DNA of 34,019 nt from Paracoccaceae bacterium (lineage in GTDB: Bacteria; Pseudomonadota; Alphaproteobacteria; Rhodobacterales; Rhodobacteraceae): positions 1-34,019 of the forward strand of contig JAHDIS010000049.1 in assembly GCA_020630695.1 (NCBI GenBank), read 5' to 3'. Shown here piece after piece: positions 7,322-15,483 of this stretch. The notes beneath the pieces are model-generated. The model was not told where the DNA came from, ran no database searches, and worked only from the letters and a program-made list of their open reading frames with translations. Positions within the stretch are counted from its first letter, which is position 1. Each line of letters opens with the position of its first letter. A program made the position numbers and the translations under genes.

Positions 7322-8875
7322 TTATGCCATCCACCAACGTTCCGCCATGCGGCCGTTGTCCATCTGCCAGAGGTTACCAACGGTCTCCGGGCTGGAAACC
7401 TTGTTGGATACGCCCTGCACGTAGTTGGCGAACATGGGCAGGATCACACCGCCATCGTCCTTCAGGATGGTCTGCATTTCCTGATACATGTCGCGACGTT
7501 TGTTGCTGTCGAGTTCCGCGCGCGCTTCGAGAAGCAGGTCCTGGAACCGACCGCTGTCATCACGATCCCACTGGGTGTCGTTCCATGGAACGCCAGCTTC
7601 GTAGGCAGTAGAGAACATCCAGTCTTCAGTCGCACGACCCGACCAGTAGCAAGCACAGAACGGCTTTTTCAGCCAAACGTTGGACCAGTAGCCATCGGCT
7701 GGCTCCTGCACCACGTTGATGTTGATGCCTGCTGACTTTGCCGAAGCCTGATACAGCTGGGCCGCGTCTACCGCACCTTCAAAGGCAGCGTTGGAAGCAG
7801 ACAGGTCGATGTTGAGTTCAGACAGACCTGCCTCTTTGAGGTAGAACTTTGCCTTGTCCGGATCATAGGCCAGCTGCTCCATGTCTTCGTGGAAGAACTG
7901 AGAAGCGGGACCGATGGGGCTGTCGTTACCGACACGTCCGTGACCCAGCAGAACCTTGTCGACCATTTCCTGACGGTTGATCGCATACTTGAGCGCGCGA
8001 CGAACATTCACGTCGTTGAAAGGCTCAACGTCGGTCAGCATCGGGAAGGTGTAGTGCTGGTTGCCCGTCACTTCCTGAATGCGCACCATCGGGTTCGCCT
8101 GAAGCAGCTGGATGGTCTTGAGATCGACGCGGTTAATGGCATCAACCTGACCGGTCAGCAACGCATTCATCCGGGCTGTGTTGTCATTGATGGCGATGTA
8201 TTCGACTTCGTCAAAGTAGCCAGCGTTGTCACCTTTGTAGTGGCTGTCCACACGCTTGGCGACCATGCGGACACCAGGCTCAAAGCTGTCAACGGCGTAG
8301 AGGCCGGTACCAATGCCCTTCGCAATCGCTTCTTCAATCTGACCCGCTGGGTAGATCAGCAGGTGATAGTCAGACATCAGATATGGGAAGTCAGCATTGC
8401 CCGCGGCCAGCGTGAACTGAACCTGCAGATCGCCTGTCTTCTTCATTTCCGTGATGGCTTCGACGATCGGTTTGGCCGCCGATTTCGCGCCTTCTGCAAC
8501 GTGCATCTGCAACGACGCGATTACGTCGTCAGCACCAAAGGCCTTACCGTTGTGGAAGGTCACGCCAGAGCGCAGGTTGAACGTCCACGTCTTTGCGTCA
8601 GTGGAGGCTTCCCAGTTCTCGGCCAGTTCGCCCTTGAGCGAGCCATCGGCAGCAACTTCGGTCAGGCTGTCAAAAACGGTGCCTTGCGCTGCTGCGATCA
8701 TGAACAGGTCGGAATGCGTCCGGCCGTCCCAGCTGTCGGATGTGTTGGCACCGGACAGGCCTGCGCGAAGGCGTCCGCCCCGCTTGGCTTGCGCGTGCAG
8801 TGGCAGACCGGATGCAGCCAGTACACCGGCTGCTGCCCCTGTCTTAAGTAGTCCACGTCGGCTGATACGTGTCAT
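7322..8875 (-). CDS. Substrate-binding protein of a Dpp/Opp-type ABC transporter (SBP_bac_5)
   Basis: This 517-residue periplasmic binding protein begins with a Tat signal, SRRGLLKTGAAAG, ending near residue 29 (LHAQA), so it should fold before export. The family 5 solute-binding signature is seen in WTFNLRSGVTFHNGKAFGAD and in the dipeptide-binding-like region LKYAINRQEMVDKVLLGHG. It captures the ligand for the permeases encoded just upstream. Family 5 proteins bind peptides, nickel, oligosaccharides or opines, and sequence alone does not decide. GGGAGA precedes the ATG. It is the last gene of its operon, 67 bases after the ATPase gene, and is followed by a strong terminator. Being last, not first, is less usual for a binding protein. 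Confidence 0.93.
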   Translation of the reverse strand: MTRISRRGLLKTGAAAGVLAASGLPLHAQAKRGGRLRAGLSGANTSDSWDGRTHSDLFMIAAAQGTVFDSLTEVAADGSLKGELAENWEASTDAKTWTFNLRSGVTFHNGKAFGADDVIASLQMHVAEGAKSAAKPIVEAITEMKKTGDLQVQFTLAAGNADFPYLMSDYHLLIYPAGQIEEAIAKGIGTGLYAVDSFEPGVRMVAKRVDSHYKGDNAGYFDEVEYIAINDNTARMNALLTGQVDAINRVDLKTIQLLQANPMVRIQEVTGNQHYTFPMLTDVEPFNDVNVRRALKYAINRQEMVDKVLLGHGRVGNDSPIGPASQFFHEDMEQLAYDPDKAKFYLKEAGLSELNIDLSASNAAFEGAVDAAQLYQASAKSAGININVVQEPADGYWSNVWLKKPFCACYWSGRATEDWMFSTAYEAGVPWNDTQWDRDDSGRFQDLLLEARAELDSNKRRDMYQEMQTILKDDGGVILPMFANYVQGVSNKVSSPETVGNLWQMDNGRMAERWWMA

Positions 8876-8942
8876 TTTTATCTCCCTAGTTAGTTTCGGC
8901 GGCGTCCCCCGCCCGTTCGATTCTTCAGTTATGCACTGATTC

Positions 8943-10601
8943 TCATGTCATCTTATCAACTGCAGCGTCGCCGATGTTATCAACTCCGCGTTCAGTGAGC
9001 AGATTCGTAAGCCAATCCGGGTCCATTTCGGGAACCGAGGACAGCAACAAGTCGGTGTAGGCGTGATGCGGCGGCTTAAACATGTCCGTTTTCGGCCCCT
9101 GCTCGACAACAACACCATCCTTCATGACGACGACCTCATCGGCGATAGAGCGCACTGTGGCCAGATCGTGTGTGATAAACATATAAGATAGCTTCAGATC
9201 GTCTTGTAGTCGCGCGAGCAATCTTAGGATGCCCTCGGCCACCAACTGATCCAGCGCCGAAGTGACTTCGTCGCAGATGATGAACTTCGGCTCGGCCGCC
9301 AAGGCGCGCGCGATCCCGATGCGCTGTTTCTGTCCACCCGAAAGCTCGGATGGCAAACGATCAAAATACTGGGCCGCCGGAAGCTCGATCTGATCCAGCA
9401 ATTCCTCGACGCGCTTGCGTTTGTCTTTACCGGTCAGGCCCCCGTAGAACTGCACAGGACGCCCGATGATGTCACCAATGCGGGTACGAGGGTTCAGCGC
9501 CGTGTCGGCCATCTGATAGATCATCTGAACCTGTCTCAGCTGATCCTTGTTGCGCTTGCGATAATCAAGCGGCAGCACCTGTCCATCCAGTTCAATCTGT
9601 CCGAGACGAGGCGGCAGCAAACCTGTGATACAGCGAGCAGTCGTTGATTTTCCGGACCCGGATTCGCCAACAACGGCCACTGTGCGGCCTTCGTGGATGT
9701 CGAAACTGACGTCATGCAACACGTCAACTTTGCCATAGGCAGCCGTCACACCCTGTACCGAAATGACTGGGGTCGCGTCTGTCAAAACGGCTGGTTTTTG
9801 CGGACGCTGGAATTCACGAACAGCCCAGAGACTCTTGGTATAGTCCTGTTGCGGGTTCGAAAGCATCTCGCGGGTTTCGGCCTCTTCGACCTCATCACCC
9901 TTAAGCAGCACTTTGATGCGGTCGGCCATCTGTGCAACCACGGCAAGGTCATGCGTGATGTAGATCGCCGCCGTACCAAACTGTTCGACAATATCGCGAA
10001 TGCTAGCCAGCACCTCAATCTGCGTGGTCACATCCAACGCGGTTGTGGGCTCATCGAAAATAATCAGATCAGGGCGGCATGACATGGCCATGGCCGTCAT
10101 CGCGCGCTGCAACTGTCCACCAGAAACCTGATGAGGATAGCGAAAACCGATTTGTTCAGGATTGGGCAGCCGCAATTTGCGGTACAGTTCCATCCCGTCC
10201 TGTTCAGATTCAGTTCGGGACATAACACCGTGCTGCACGGGCGCTTCGCTATGCTGATCAATCAGTTTGTGTGCGGGATTAAAGCTGGCTGCCGCAGATT
10301 GCGCCACATAGGCGATGCGTTTGCCCAACAAAGCGCGTTTCTGGTCGGCCGAGGCTGCAAGCAGGTCAATCCCGTCGAACATCACCGATCCCTGAGAGAT
10401 CCGCACGCCGTCACGGGTAAAGCCCATCGCCGCCAGACCCAACGTGGATTTGCCCGCACCGGATTCACCGATCAAGCCAAGAACCTCACCCTTGTTAAGC
10501 GTCAGGTCCACACCCTTGATGATCGGGTTCCAGGTCTCATCGCTGCGGCCTTCCATATGGATGCCACGCATTTCGACCAGAAGTTCGCCGGTATCAGACA
10601 T
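8943..10601 (-). CDS. Fused double ATPase subunit of Dpp/Opp-type ABC transporter
   Basis: The 552-residue protein contains two complete nucleotide-binding domains, equivalent to DppD and DppF fused. The first has Walker A GESGAGKST (about 45-53), signature VSGGQLQR (159-166) and Walker B LIIFDEP; the second has GESGSGKST (about 312-320), LSGGQKQR (420-427) and FIICDE. Both switch histidines are present (YITHDLA, FITHDLA). It powers uptake through the two permeases. The start lies four bases after the permease stop at 10606, so translation is likely coupled. The second domain has SALDQLVAE where most relatives have SALDVSVQ, a minor deviation. Confidence 0.95.
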   Translation of the reverse strand: MSDTGELLVEMRGIHMEGRSDETWNPIIKGVDLTLNKGEVLGLIGESGAGKSTLGLAAMGFTRDGVRISQGSVMFDGIDLLAASADQKRALLGKRIAYVAQSAAASFNPAHKLIDQHSEAPVQHGVMSRTESEQDGMELYRKLRLPNPEQIGFRYPHQVSGGQLQRAMTAMAMSCRPDLIIFDEPTTALDVTTQIEVLASIRDIVEQFGTAAIYITHDLAVVAQMADRIKVLLKGDEVEEAETREMLSNPQQDYTKSLWAVREFQRPQKPAVLTDATPVISVQGVTAAYGKVDVLHDVSFDIHEGRTVAVVGESGSGKSTTARCITGLLPPRLGQIELDGQVLPLDYRKRNKDQLRQVQMIYQMADTALNPRTRIGDIIGRPVQFYGGLTGKDKRKRVEELLDQIELPAAQYFDRLPSELSGGQKQRIGIARALAAEPKFIICDEVTSALDQLVAEGILRLLARLQDDLKLSYMFITHDLATVRSIADEVVVMKDGVVVEQGPKTDMFKPPHHAYTDLLLSSVPEMDPDWLTNLLTERGVDNIGDAAVDKMT

Positions 10602-10605
10602 GCGC

Positions 10606-11802
10606 TTACTCCTTCAGTCCGGAGCTGCGGTACAGCATCCAGTCCACCACGAAGTTTACCGCCACAGTCAGCAGCGCAATCGCGCCAGCCGCCAGAAGCG
10701 GGACACTGGCCGCCAAAGGTGCAAAGCTCGCGTAGTTGATAAAGGCTGACAGGTCACGAACCATCGTCCCCCAATCCGCCAAGGGTGGCTGGATACCAAC
10801 GCCAAGGAAAGACAGCGCCGATATGGTCAGGAACACGAAACAGAAACGCAAACCGAATTCGGCCAGCAATGGCGCTGTCGCGTTCGGCAGGATTTCCTTG
10901 AAGATCAAGTATCCCAAACCTTCACCGCGTAGTTTGGCTGCCTCGATGTAATCCATGACCACGATGTTCATGCCCACCGCGCGGGCCAGTCGGAACACGC
11001 GTGTTGAATCGATCACGGCAATGATCAGCACCATCGCAATGGTCAGGCCAAAGCCGGAAACCCAAGCCGACGCCACTGTAATCAACAGCAGCGAAAAGAT
11101 GAGCGAGGGGATTGCCATCAGCACATCAACAGCGCGGCTCAGAACCTGATCCAGCCAACCCTGCAGTGTTGCCGCAAGAAACCCAAGCGTGCCGCCGATG
11201 AAGAAAGCGATCAACGTCGTCGCAAAAGCAATGCCAACGGTATTCTGTGCCCCGTAGATCAATCGGGACAGAATATCACGGCCGATCTGGTCGGTGCCGA
11301 GTGGAAAGTCAGGATTGCCGCCCAGCGCAGGGTTTCCGCCCGGAACGACGTTCGCCTGAGCAAATACTGTTTCCTGCCCATGCGGCGCGATCAAACCCGC
11401 AAAAATCGCAAGAACCGCATAGACGACGATGACCAGAATTCCAAAACTGGCTGTAAGCGGCATCTGCCGGAACAATTTGCGAGAACCGGATGTCCCCACC
11501 ATGCGGCCCAGAAAGCGAAAGATCCAAGCCGCAACCATGCCAATCAGAACGCCCTGAACAGCCCAGCGGAAAAAGATCACCCCAGCGTTCTGAATACCTT
11601 GCTCATTGGCTTTGGGCTGGAAGAAATACCAGACACCCAGCGCCACAAGAACCGCAGCCAATACGTAACCAAAAGCGACTGCAAAGGGCATGTCGCGAAA
11701 CTTTGGCGCGTTACCGGATATCTTTTGCATCGCAAAGCGGCCCACCCAGGCCACAATGCCAATCGCCACAAGAGCAACAACGATGGTGGCGAGACCGCTC
11801 AT
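10606..11802 (-). CDS. DppC-like ABC permease with extended N-terminus
   Basis: This is an inner-membrane permease of 398 residues; DppC-type proteins are usually near 300. The core is recognised by FPLGTDQIGRDILSRLIYG (about 167-184), the binding-protein-dependent permease domain, and the EAA loop YIEAAKLRGEGLG (285-297). The extra 100 or so N-terminal residues hold two to three membrane segments. They appear to repeat the segment that starts the core: FRDMPFAVAFG at 35-45 against FRQMPLTASFG at 111-121, each preceded by an AW...R-rich stretch and followed by a hydrophobic helix. It overlaps the upstream permease by ATGA at 11799-11802. Confidence 0.93.
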   Translation of the reverse strand: MSGLATIVVALVAIGIVAWVGRFAMQKISGNAPKFRDMPFAVAFGYVLAAVLVALGVWYFFQPKANEQGIQNAGVIFFRWAVQGVLIGMVAAWIFRFLGRMVGTSGSRKLFRQMPLTASFGILVIVVYAVLAIFAGLIAPHGQETVFAQANVVPGGNPALGGNPDFPLGTDQIGRDILSRLIYGAQNTVGIAFATTLIAFFIGGTLGFLAATLQGWLDQVLSRAVDVLMAIPSLIFSLLLITVASAWVSGFGLTIAMVLIIAVIDSTRVFRLARAVGMNIVVMDYIEAAKLRGEGLGYLIFKEILPNATAPLLAEFGLRFCFVFLTISALSFLGVGIQPPLADWGTMVRDLSAFINYASFAPLAASVPLLAAGAIALLTVAVNFVVDWMLYRSSGLKE

Positions 11803-12794
11803 TTCGGATGCCTCAAACGGGGGTTGGACAAAATCGACAGGATGTCAGCCAGAAGATTCAGCAGAATATATGCCGCCGCGAAAATCAGGCAGCATGCTTG
11901 CACAACGGGGATGTCCCGAATCTTGACGCTGTCTACGAACAGCTGACCAATGCCTGGGTAAACAAACACCACCTCAACCACCACCACACCTGTGATCAGG
12001 TAGGCAAGGTTGAGCGCGATAACGTTGATGATCGGCGCCAGTGCATTAGGCAGCGCGTGCCGGACAATCACCCGCATAGGCTTGATGCCTTTCAGGCGCG
12101 CCATCTCGATATAGGGCGATGCCAGCAGATTGATAATCGCAGCGCGGGTCATCCGCATCATATGTGCCGTCACCACCAATGTCAGCGTCAGTGCAGGCAG
12201 CAGCGTCTTTTCCAGACGCTCACCAAAACTCATCCCGTCGTAGATGTTGGACAGCGATGGCAGGATCGGGTTCAGCACAGCCAGAAAGAGGATCAGCACA
12301 TAAGCCATGAAGAATTCAGGGCTGGAGATCGACGTCAGAGTCGAAATGTTGGCGACACGATCAAAAACCGAGTTCCGGTAAAGCGCAGCCAGTATTCCCA
12401 GTGTCACCGCAAAGGGCACAGCAATCGCCGCCGTCACACCCGCAAGGAACATCGTATTGGCAAACCGTGGTGCAATCTGCTGGGCGACCGATGTTCGGAC
12501 GCCTGAGTCATCGCCGACAAAGCTTGCAAAATTGGCCTGAGCGAAAGAATTGCCCAAATCGCCGCGCAACGCGCCACCAAGCCATTCAAAGTACCGGGTC
12601 ACGGGCCCTTTATCGAGGCCCAGGTCTTTCCTGATCGCTTCGACAGCTTCCGGAGTTGCGCTCTGGCCGAGAATGGCTTGCGCAAAATCGCCCGGCAACA
12701 TGTTCACAGCGGTGAAGATGACAATCGAGACGATGAACAACGTCAAAAGGCCAAGCGCCAGACGTTGCAGAATGATTTTCAAAACTGAGTTCAA
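11799..12794 (-). CDS. DppB-like ABC permease
   Basis: This 331-residue inner-membrane permease is the first gene of the uptake operon. It has a typical start, LQRLALGLLTLFIVSIVIF, the motif NMLPGDFAQAILG, several membrane segments, and the EAA loop YIEMARLKGIKPMRVIVRHALPN. It pairs with the DppC-like subunit to form the channel. No ATG or GTG is available near the conserved N-terminus: the likely starts are TTG at 12794 or TTG at 12782, and AGGGA lies only two bases before the first and 14 before the second, so the start is uncertain. An operator-like palindrome lies 28-45 bases upstream. Confidence 0.93.
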   Translation of the reverse strand: MNSVLKIILQRLALGLLTLFIVSIVIFTAVNMLPGDFAQAILGQSATPEAVEAIRKDLGLDKGPVTRYFEWLGGALRGDLGNSFAQANFASFVGDDSGVRTSVAQQIAPRFANTMFLAGVTAAIAVPFAVTLGILAALYRNSVFDRVANISTLTSISSPEFFMAYVLILFLAVLNPILPSLSNIYDGMSFGERLEKTLLPALTLTLVVTAHMMRMTRAAIINLLASPYIEMARLKGIKPMRVIVRHALPNALAPIINVIALNLAYLITGVVVVEVVFVYPGIGQLFVDSVKIRDIPVVQACCLIFAAAYILLNLLADILSILSNPRLRHPK

Positions 12795-12821
12795 GATCCC
12801 TGACGGCGTATTGTTATTGTT

Positions 12822-12839
12822 GCCGATAACGTTAACGGC
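12822..12839. promoter_or_regulatory. LacI-type operator before the ABC uptake operon
   Basis: GCCGATAACGTTAACGGC is an 18-base palindrome with a single mismatched pair (A/A), centred on AACGTT. Symmetric sites with a central CG of this type are typical of LacI/GalR repressors. It sits between pip and the first permease gene, in a position to block transcription of the operon. No regulator gene is in the window. Confidence 0.5.
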
Positions 12840-12890
12840 TGAGCAACAAGTGTAAAGCCTCTAAGTCCGATTCGACCAAAGATGTCCGAT

Positions 12891-13868
12891 TTACGAGAGG
12901 TTTTCGGCAATTTGATCCATCGTCCGGACCAATTCGGCGCTAATTCCCGGCTCGGATAGCGCGTGACCTGCATTTCGCACCATGCGCAGATCGCTCTCGG
13001 GCCACGCACGGGCCAGTTCCCAGGCACCACGTGGCGGACAGATCATATCGTAGCGTCCCTGAACGATCACACCCTGAATGCCTTTCAGGCGACCGGCATT
13101 TTTCAGAATCCAACCGTCTTCTTCAAGGAACCCGTTGTTGATGAAATAGTGGTTCTCCAATCGCGCAAAAGCCCGCGCATAGTCGCCCGGCGCTTCGCCG
13201 CCTTGACCACTGGAGTACACCGAAGCCAAAGCGTTTTCCCAAGATGACCAAGCCTGTGCAAACTTGGTCTCCATTCTCAGATCACCGCTGAAAAGGCGTC
13301 GATTATATGCCGCGATCAAATCATCCTGTTCGTCTTCTGGAATGATATCGACAAACCGGGCCCAAGGCTCTGGCCAGAACTTTCCAGCACCACCACCGTA
13401 AAACCAGTCCAGTTCTGATTGGGTCATCAGGAACACACCACGCAACACCATGTGGGTCACGCGCTCGGGGTGGCTGATGGCATAAATCAACGCCAGCGTG
13501 GCACCCCAACTTCCACCAAACAAAATAAACTTCTCAACGCCCAGCGTGGTGCGGATAAGTTCAATATCCGAAACCAGATCCCAGGTGGTGTTGTCCTTGA
13601 CACTCGCATGCGGGCGCGATCGGCCACATCCACGTTGATCAAACAGGATCACCCGATAGACCTTGGGGTCAAAATATCGGCGCATCGCGGGGCTGCATCC
13701 CCCGCCCGGACCGCCGTGCAGGATGATCACCGGAACGCCATCGGGATTACCGCACTGCTCCACATAAATCCGGTGCCCGCCGCTCGCATCCAGTATTTGC
13801 TGATCGAACGGGTCGATCGGCGGATAGAGATACTGAACTGCGCGCTTTTGGCTCGGGAATTTATCCAT
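12891..13868 (-). CDS. pip: Proline iminopeptidase (prolyl aminopeptidase)
   Basis: This 325-residue alpha/beta hydrolase of peptidase family S33 removes N-terminal proline from peptides in the cytoplasm. HGGPGGG at 51-57 is the oxyanion region, FDQRGCGRS is conserved, and the nucleophile is Ser120 in GGSWG. The acid and histidine are expected in VQGRYDMICPP and NAGHALSEPG. The segment YPPIDPFDQQILDASGGHRIYVEQCG is the standard N-terminus, so the ATG at 13868 is right. It is divergent from ubiG (35 bases apart) and precedes the uptake operon by 96 bases. The neighbourhood fits peptide use, but the operator between them suggests separate control. Confidence 0.95.
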   Translation of the reverse strand: MDKFPSQKRAVQYLYPPIDPFDQQILDASGGHRIYVEQCGNPDGVPVIILHGGPGGGCSPAMRRYFDPKVYRVILFDQRGCGRSRPHASVKDNTTWDLVSDIELIRTTLGVEKFILFGGSWGATLALIYAISHPERVTHMVLRGVFLMTQSELDWFYGGGAGKFWPEPWARFVDIIPEDEQDDLIAAYNRRLFSGDLRMETKFAQAWSSWENALASVYSSGQGGEAPGDYARAFARLENHYFINNGFLEEDGWILKNAGRLKGIQGVIVQGRYDMICPPRGAWELARAWPESDLRMVRNAGHALSEPGISAELVRTMDQIAENLS

Positions 13869-13903
13869 AGGACATCTATATTGGTTGAGGCAGGCAAAAG
13901 ACC

Positions 13904-14650
13904 ATGGGGAATGTCATGACTAATACCGTTGATCCATCCGAAGTCGCCAAGTTTGAGGCTATGGCCGCAGAATGGTGGGACCCCAACGGAAAGTTCAAGC
14001 CATTGCATATGCTGAACCCCTGCAGGCTCGACTATATTACAACGCAAATCGCTGGTGAGTTTGAAAAGGATCTGGACAGTGCCACGCCCTTCGCTGGCCT
14101 GCGTATTCTCGATATCGGCTGCGGCGGTGGACTGCTGTGCGAACCAATGGCCCGTCTCGGCGCCGAAATCATCGGAGTGGACGCAGCTGAACGAAACATT
14201 CCAGTCGCGCAGGCGCATGCAGCTCAATCCGGCCTCACGATCGACTACCGGCACACAACTGCCGAAGCCATGGCCGCAGCAGGCGAACAATTCGATATCG
14301 TCCTGAACATGGAAGTCGTCGAACACGTGGCGGATCCACTGGCCTATCTGACCGCCTGCCAGCAACTGCTGAAACCCGGCGGCTTGCATATTTGCTCAAC
14401 GATCAACCGGAATCCCAAGAGCTTTGCCATGGCCATCGTGGGTGCGGAAAACGTGATGCGTTGGCTCCCCAAAGGCACACATGAATGGAACAAGTTCATC
14501 ACACCGGATGAGCTTTTCGATCTGATGCGCAATGCCGGGCTAAACCCGGTGGATCGCAAAGGGTTTGTCTTCAATCCTATTTCCTGGACGTGGAAGCTGT
14601 CTGATCGGGATCTGTCAGTCAATTATGTGACCGCTGCACTCAAACCATAA
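13904..14650 (+). CDS. ubiG: UbiG, ubiquinone biosynthesis O-methyltransferase
   Basis: UbiG performs both O-methylations of ubiquinone synthesis with S-adenosylmethionine, at the membrane surface. The 248-residue sequence shows the family N-terminus [23 protein letters not shown] motif [10 protein letters not shown] (69-77), VDAAERNI, the acidic post-motif [15 protein letters not shown], and LKPGG. The start may be ATG 13904 or ATG 13916; homologs recalled from memory mostly begin close to [12 protein letters not shown], so four residues are in doubt. GGGGA lies just before 13916. It is followed 18 bases later by a YciI-like gene, probably in the same transcript. Confidence 0.96.
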   Translation: MGNVMTNTVDPSEVAKFEAMAAEWWDPNGKFKPLHMLNPCRLDYITTQIAGEFEKDLDSATPFAGLRILDIGCGGGLLCEPMARLGAEIIGVDAAERNIPVAQAHAAQSGLTIDYRHTTAEAMAAAGEQFDIVLNMEVVEHVADPLAYLTACQQLLKPGGLHICSTINRNPKSFAMAIVGAENVMRWLPKGTHEWNKFITPDELFDLMRNAGLNPVDRKGFVFNPISWTWKLSDRDLSVNYVTAALKP

Positions 14651-14668
14651 GTCCTCAGGGAACCTACA

Positions 14669-14974
14669 ATGAGCATCTTTGAAAAAGGCCAAAGTCTGTT
14701 TGCAGTGGATATCCACTACGACTGGCCATTCGATCGGATCGAACCGCTGATCGATGATCACATGGTCTTTATCAAACAGGGGTTCGATGATGGGACGTTT
14801 CTGGTGGCCGGGCCCAAAGTTCCGCGAAACGGCGGCATGATCCTCGCCAGCGCGCCATCGCGAGAGGCCTTGGAACAGCGCATGTCACAAGATCCGTTTT
14901 GCACGGCCGGGGCGGTCACAGTGACGATCACAGAGTTCCGCGCAAATACGATTTCAACCGTTTTCGAATCCTGA
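14669..14974 (+). CDS. YciI-like (YCII-domain) protein
   Basis: This 101-residue protein has the dimeric alpha/beta ferredoxin-like YCII fold. Typical elements are DDHMVFIKQGFDDGTFLVAGP, with the conserved His and Gly, GGMILASAPSREALEQ, and DPFCTAG, whose Asp is proposed as catalytic in the family. The biochemical role of most YciI proteins is not established. AGGGAA lies six bases before the ATG and the gene follows ubiG by 18 bases. It converges with the marR-like gene ending at 15046. Confidence 0.85.
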   Translation: MSIFEKGQSLFAVDIHYDWPFDRIEPLIDDHMVFIKQGFDDGTFLVAGPKVPRNGGMILASAPSREALEQRMSQDPFCTAGAVTVTITEFRANTISTVFES

Positions 14975-15011
14975 TTGCAGGGACTGGTCAACGGGACGGC
15001 GGGCGGGGCGA

Positions 15012-15028
15012 CGTTGCCAGAGGCAACG
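15012..15028. repeat. Short hairpin between convergent genes
   Basis: Perfect inverted repeat CGTTGCC / GGCAACG with a three-base loop in the 71-base gap between the YciI-like and marR-like genes. There is no T-run on either side, so it is not a standard intrinsic terminator; it may still slow or protect transcript ends. Confidence 0.4.
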
Positions 15029-15045
15029 AGCGGCGTCCTCCGTCG

Positions 15046-15480
15046 CTACTCTTCTTCCAACTTGACGCGCAACTCACGCAACACCGGCAGAACAGCTCTG
15101 ACCTTGGCCTCTCCAAGATCGCCAACCATTTCCGAAATCAACGGGGTGATCGCCGCCAAGGCCGCATCACGCGCCGCTTGACCTGACCCACTGATCGAAA
15201 CAAGCTTGCGCCGCGCATCGTCCCAATCCGGGCGGATATGCACGAAGCCCGCCAGCTCGAGCTTTCCCAACGTATTGGTCATCGCGCCGCGCGTGACGTG
15301 AAAAGACCGCGCCAATTGGGCTGGCGTGCGCTCACCTCCGCGGGCCAACTGATTGAGTACCGAAAAATGGGAAATCTCCATTTTGTTGGGCAGCACTTTC
15401 GTCAGCCGCGCCCGCAAGAGCTGGTCTGCGGTCAGCAGTTCGCTGAACAGCGAAATTGCGACAGAGCTGGCATCGTTCAT
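15046..15480 (-). CDS. MarR-family transcriptional regulator
   Basis: This 144-residue winged-helix protein resembles MarR. The recognition region is TPAQLARSFHVTRGAMTNTL (about 57-76) and the wing carries PDWDDARRKLVSIS, matching the family D-x-R-R pattern. Flanking helices should form the dimer. MarR proteins usually repress a nearby gene and respond to phenolic or oxidising ligands. No conserved cysteine sensor is seen, as the sequence contains no cysteine. It lies three bases after the amidase gene and is the last gene of comF-grxC-nitrilase-marR, so it may control that unit or distant genes. Confidence 0.9.
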   Translation of the reverse strand: MNDASSVAISLFSELLTADQLLRARLTKVLPNKMEISHFSVLNQLARGGERTPAQLARSFHVTRGAMTNTLGKLELAGFVHIRPDWDDARRKLVSISGSGQAARDAALAAITPLISEMVGDLGEAKVRAVLPVLRELRVKLEEE

Positions 15481-15483
15481 CAG

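Noticed and set aside
7889-8851. 320-codon plus-strand open frame opposite the binding-protein gene
   Set aside because: It lies wholly antisense to a clear SBP_bac_5 gene; its product has no recognisable motif, so it is a codon-bias shadow.
11490-12506. 338-codon plus-strand open frame over the permease genes
   Set aside because: Very rich in Arg, Gln and His with no domain, as expected from the reverse of hydrophobic membrane codons.
15012-15028. Hairpin as an intrinsic terminator
   Set aside because: No T-run follows the stem on either strand; kept only as an inverted repeat.
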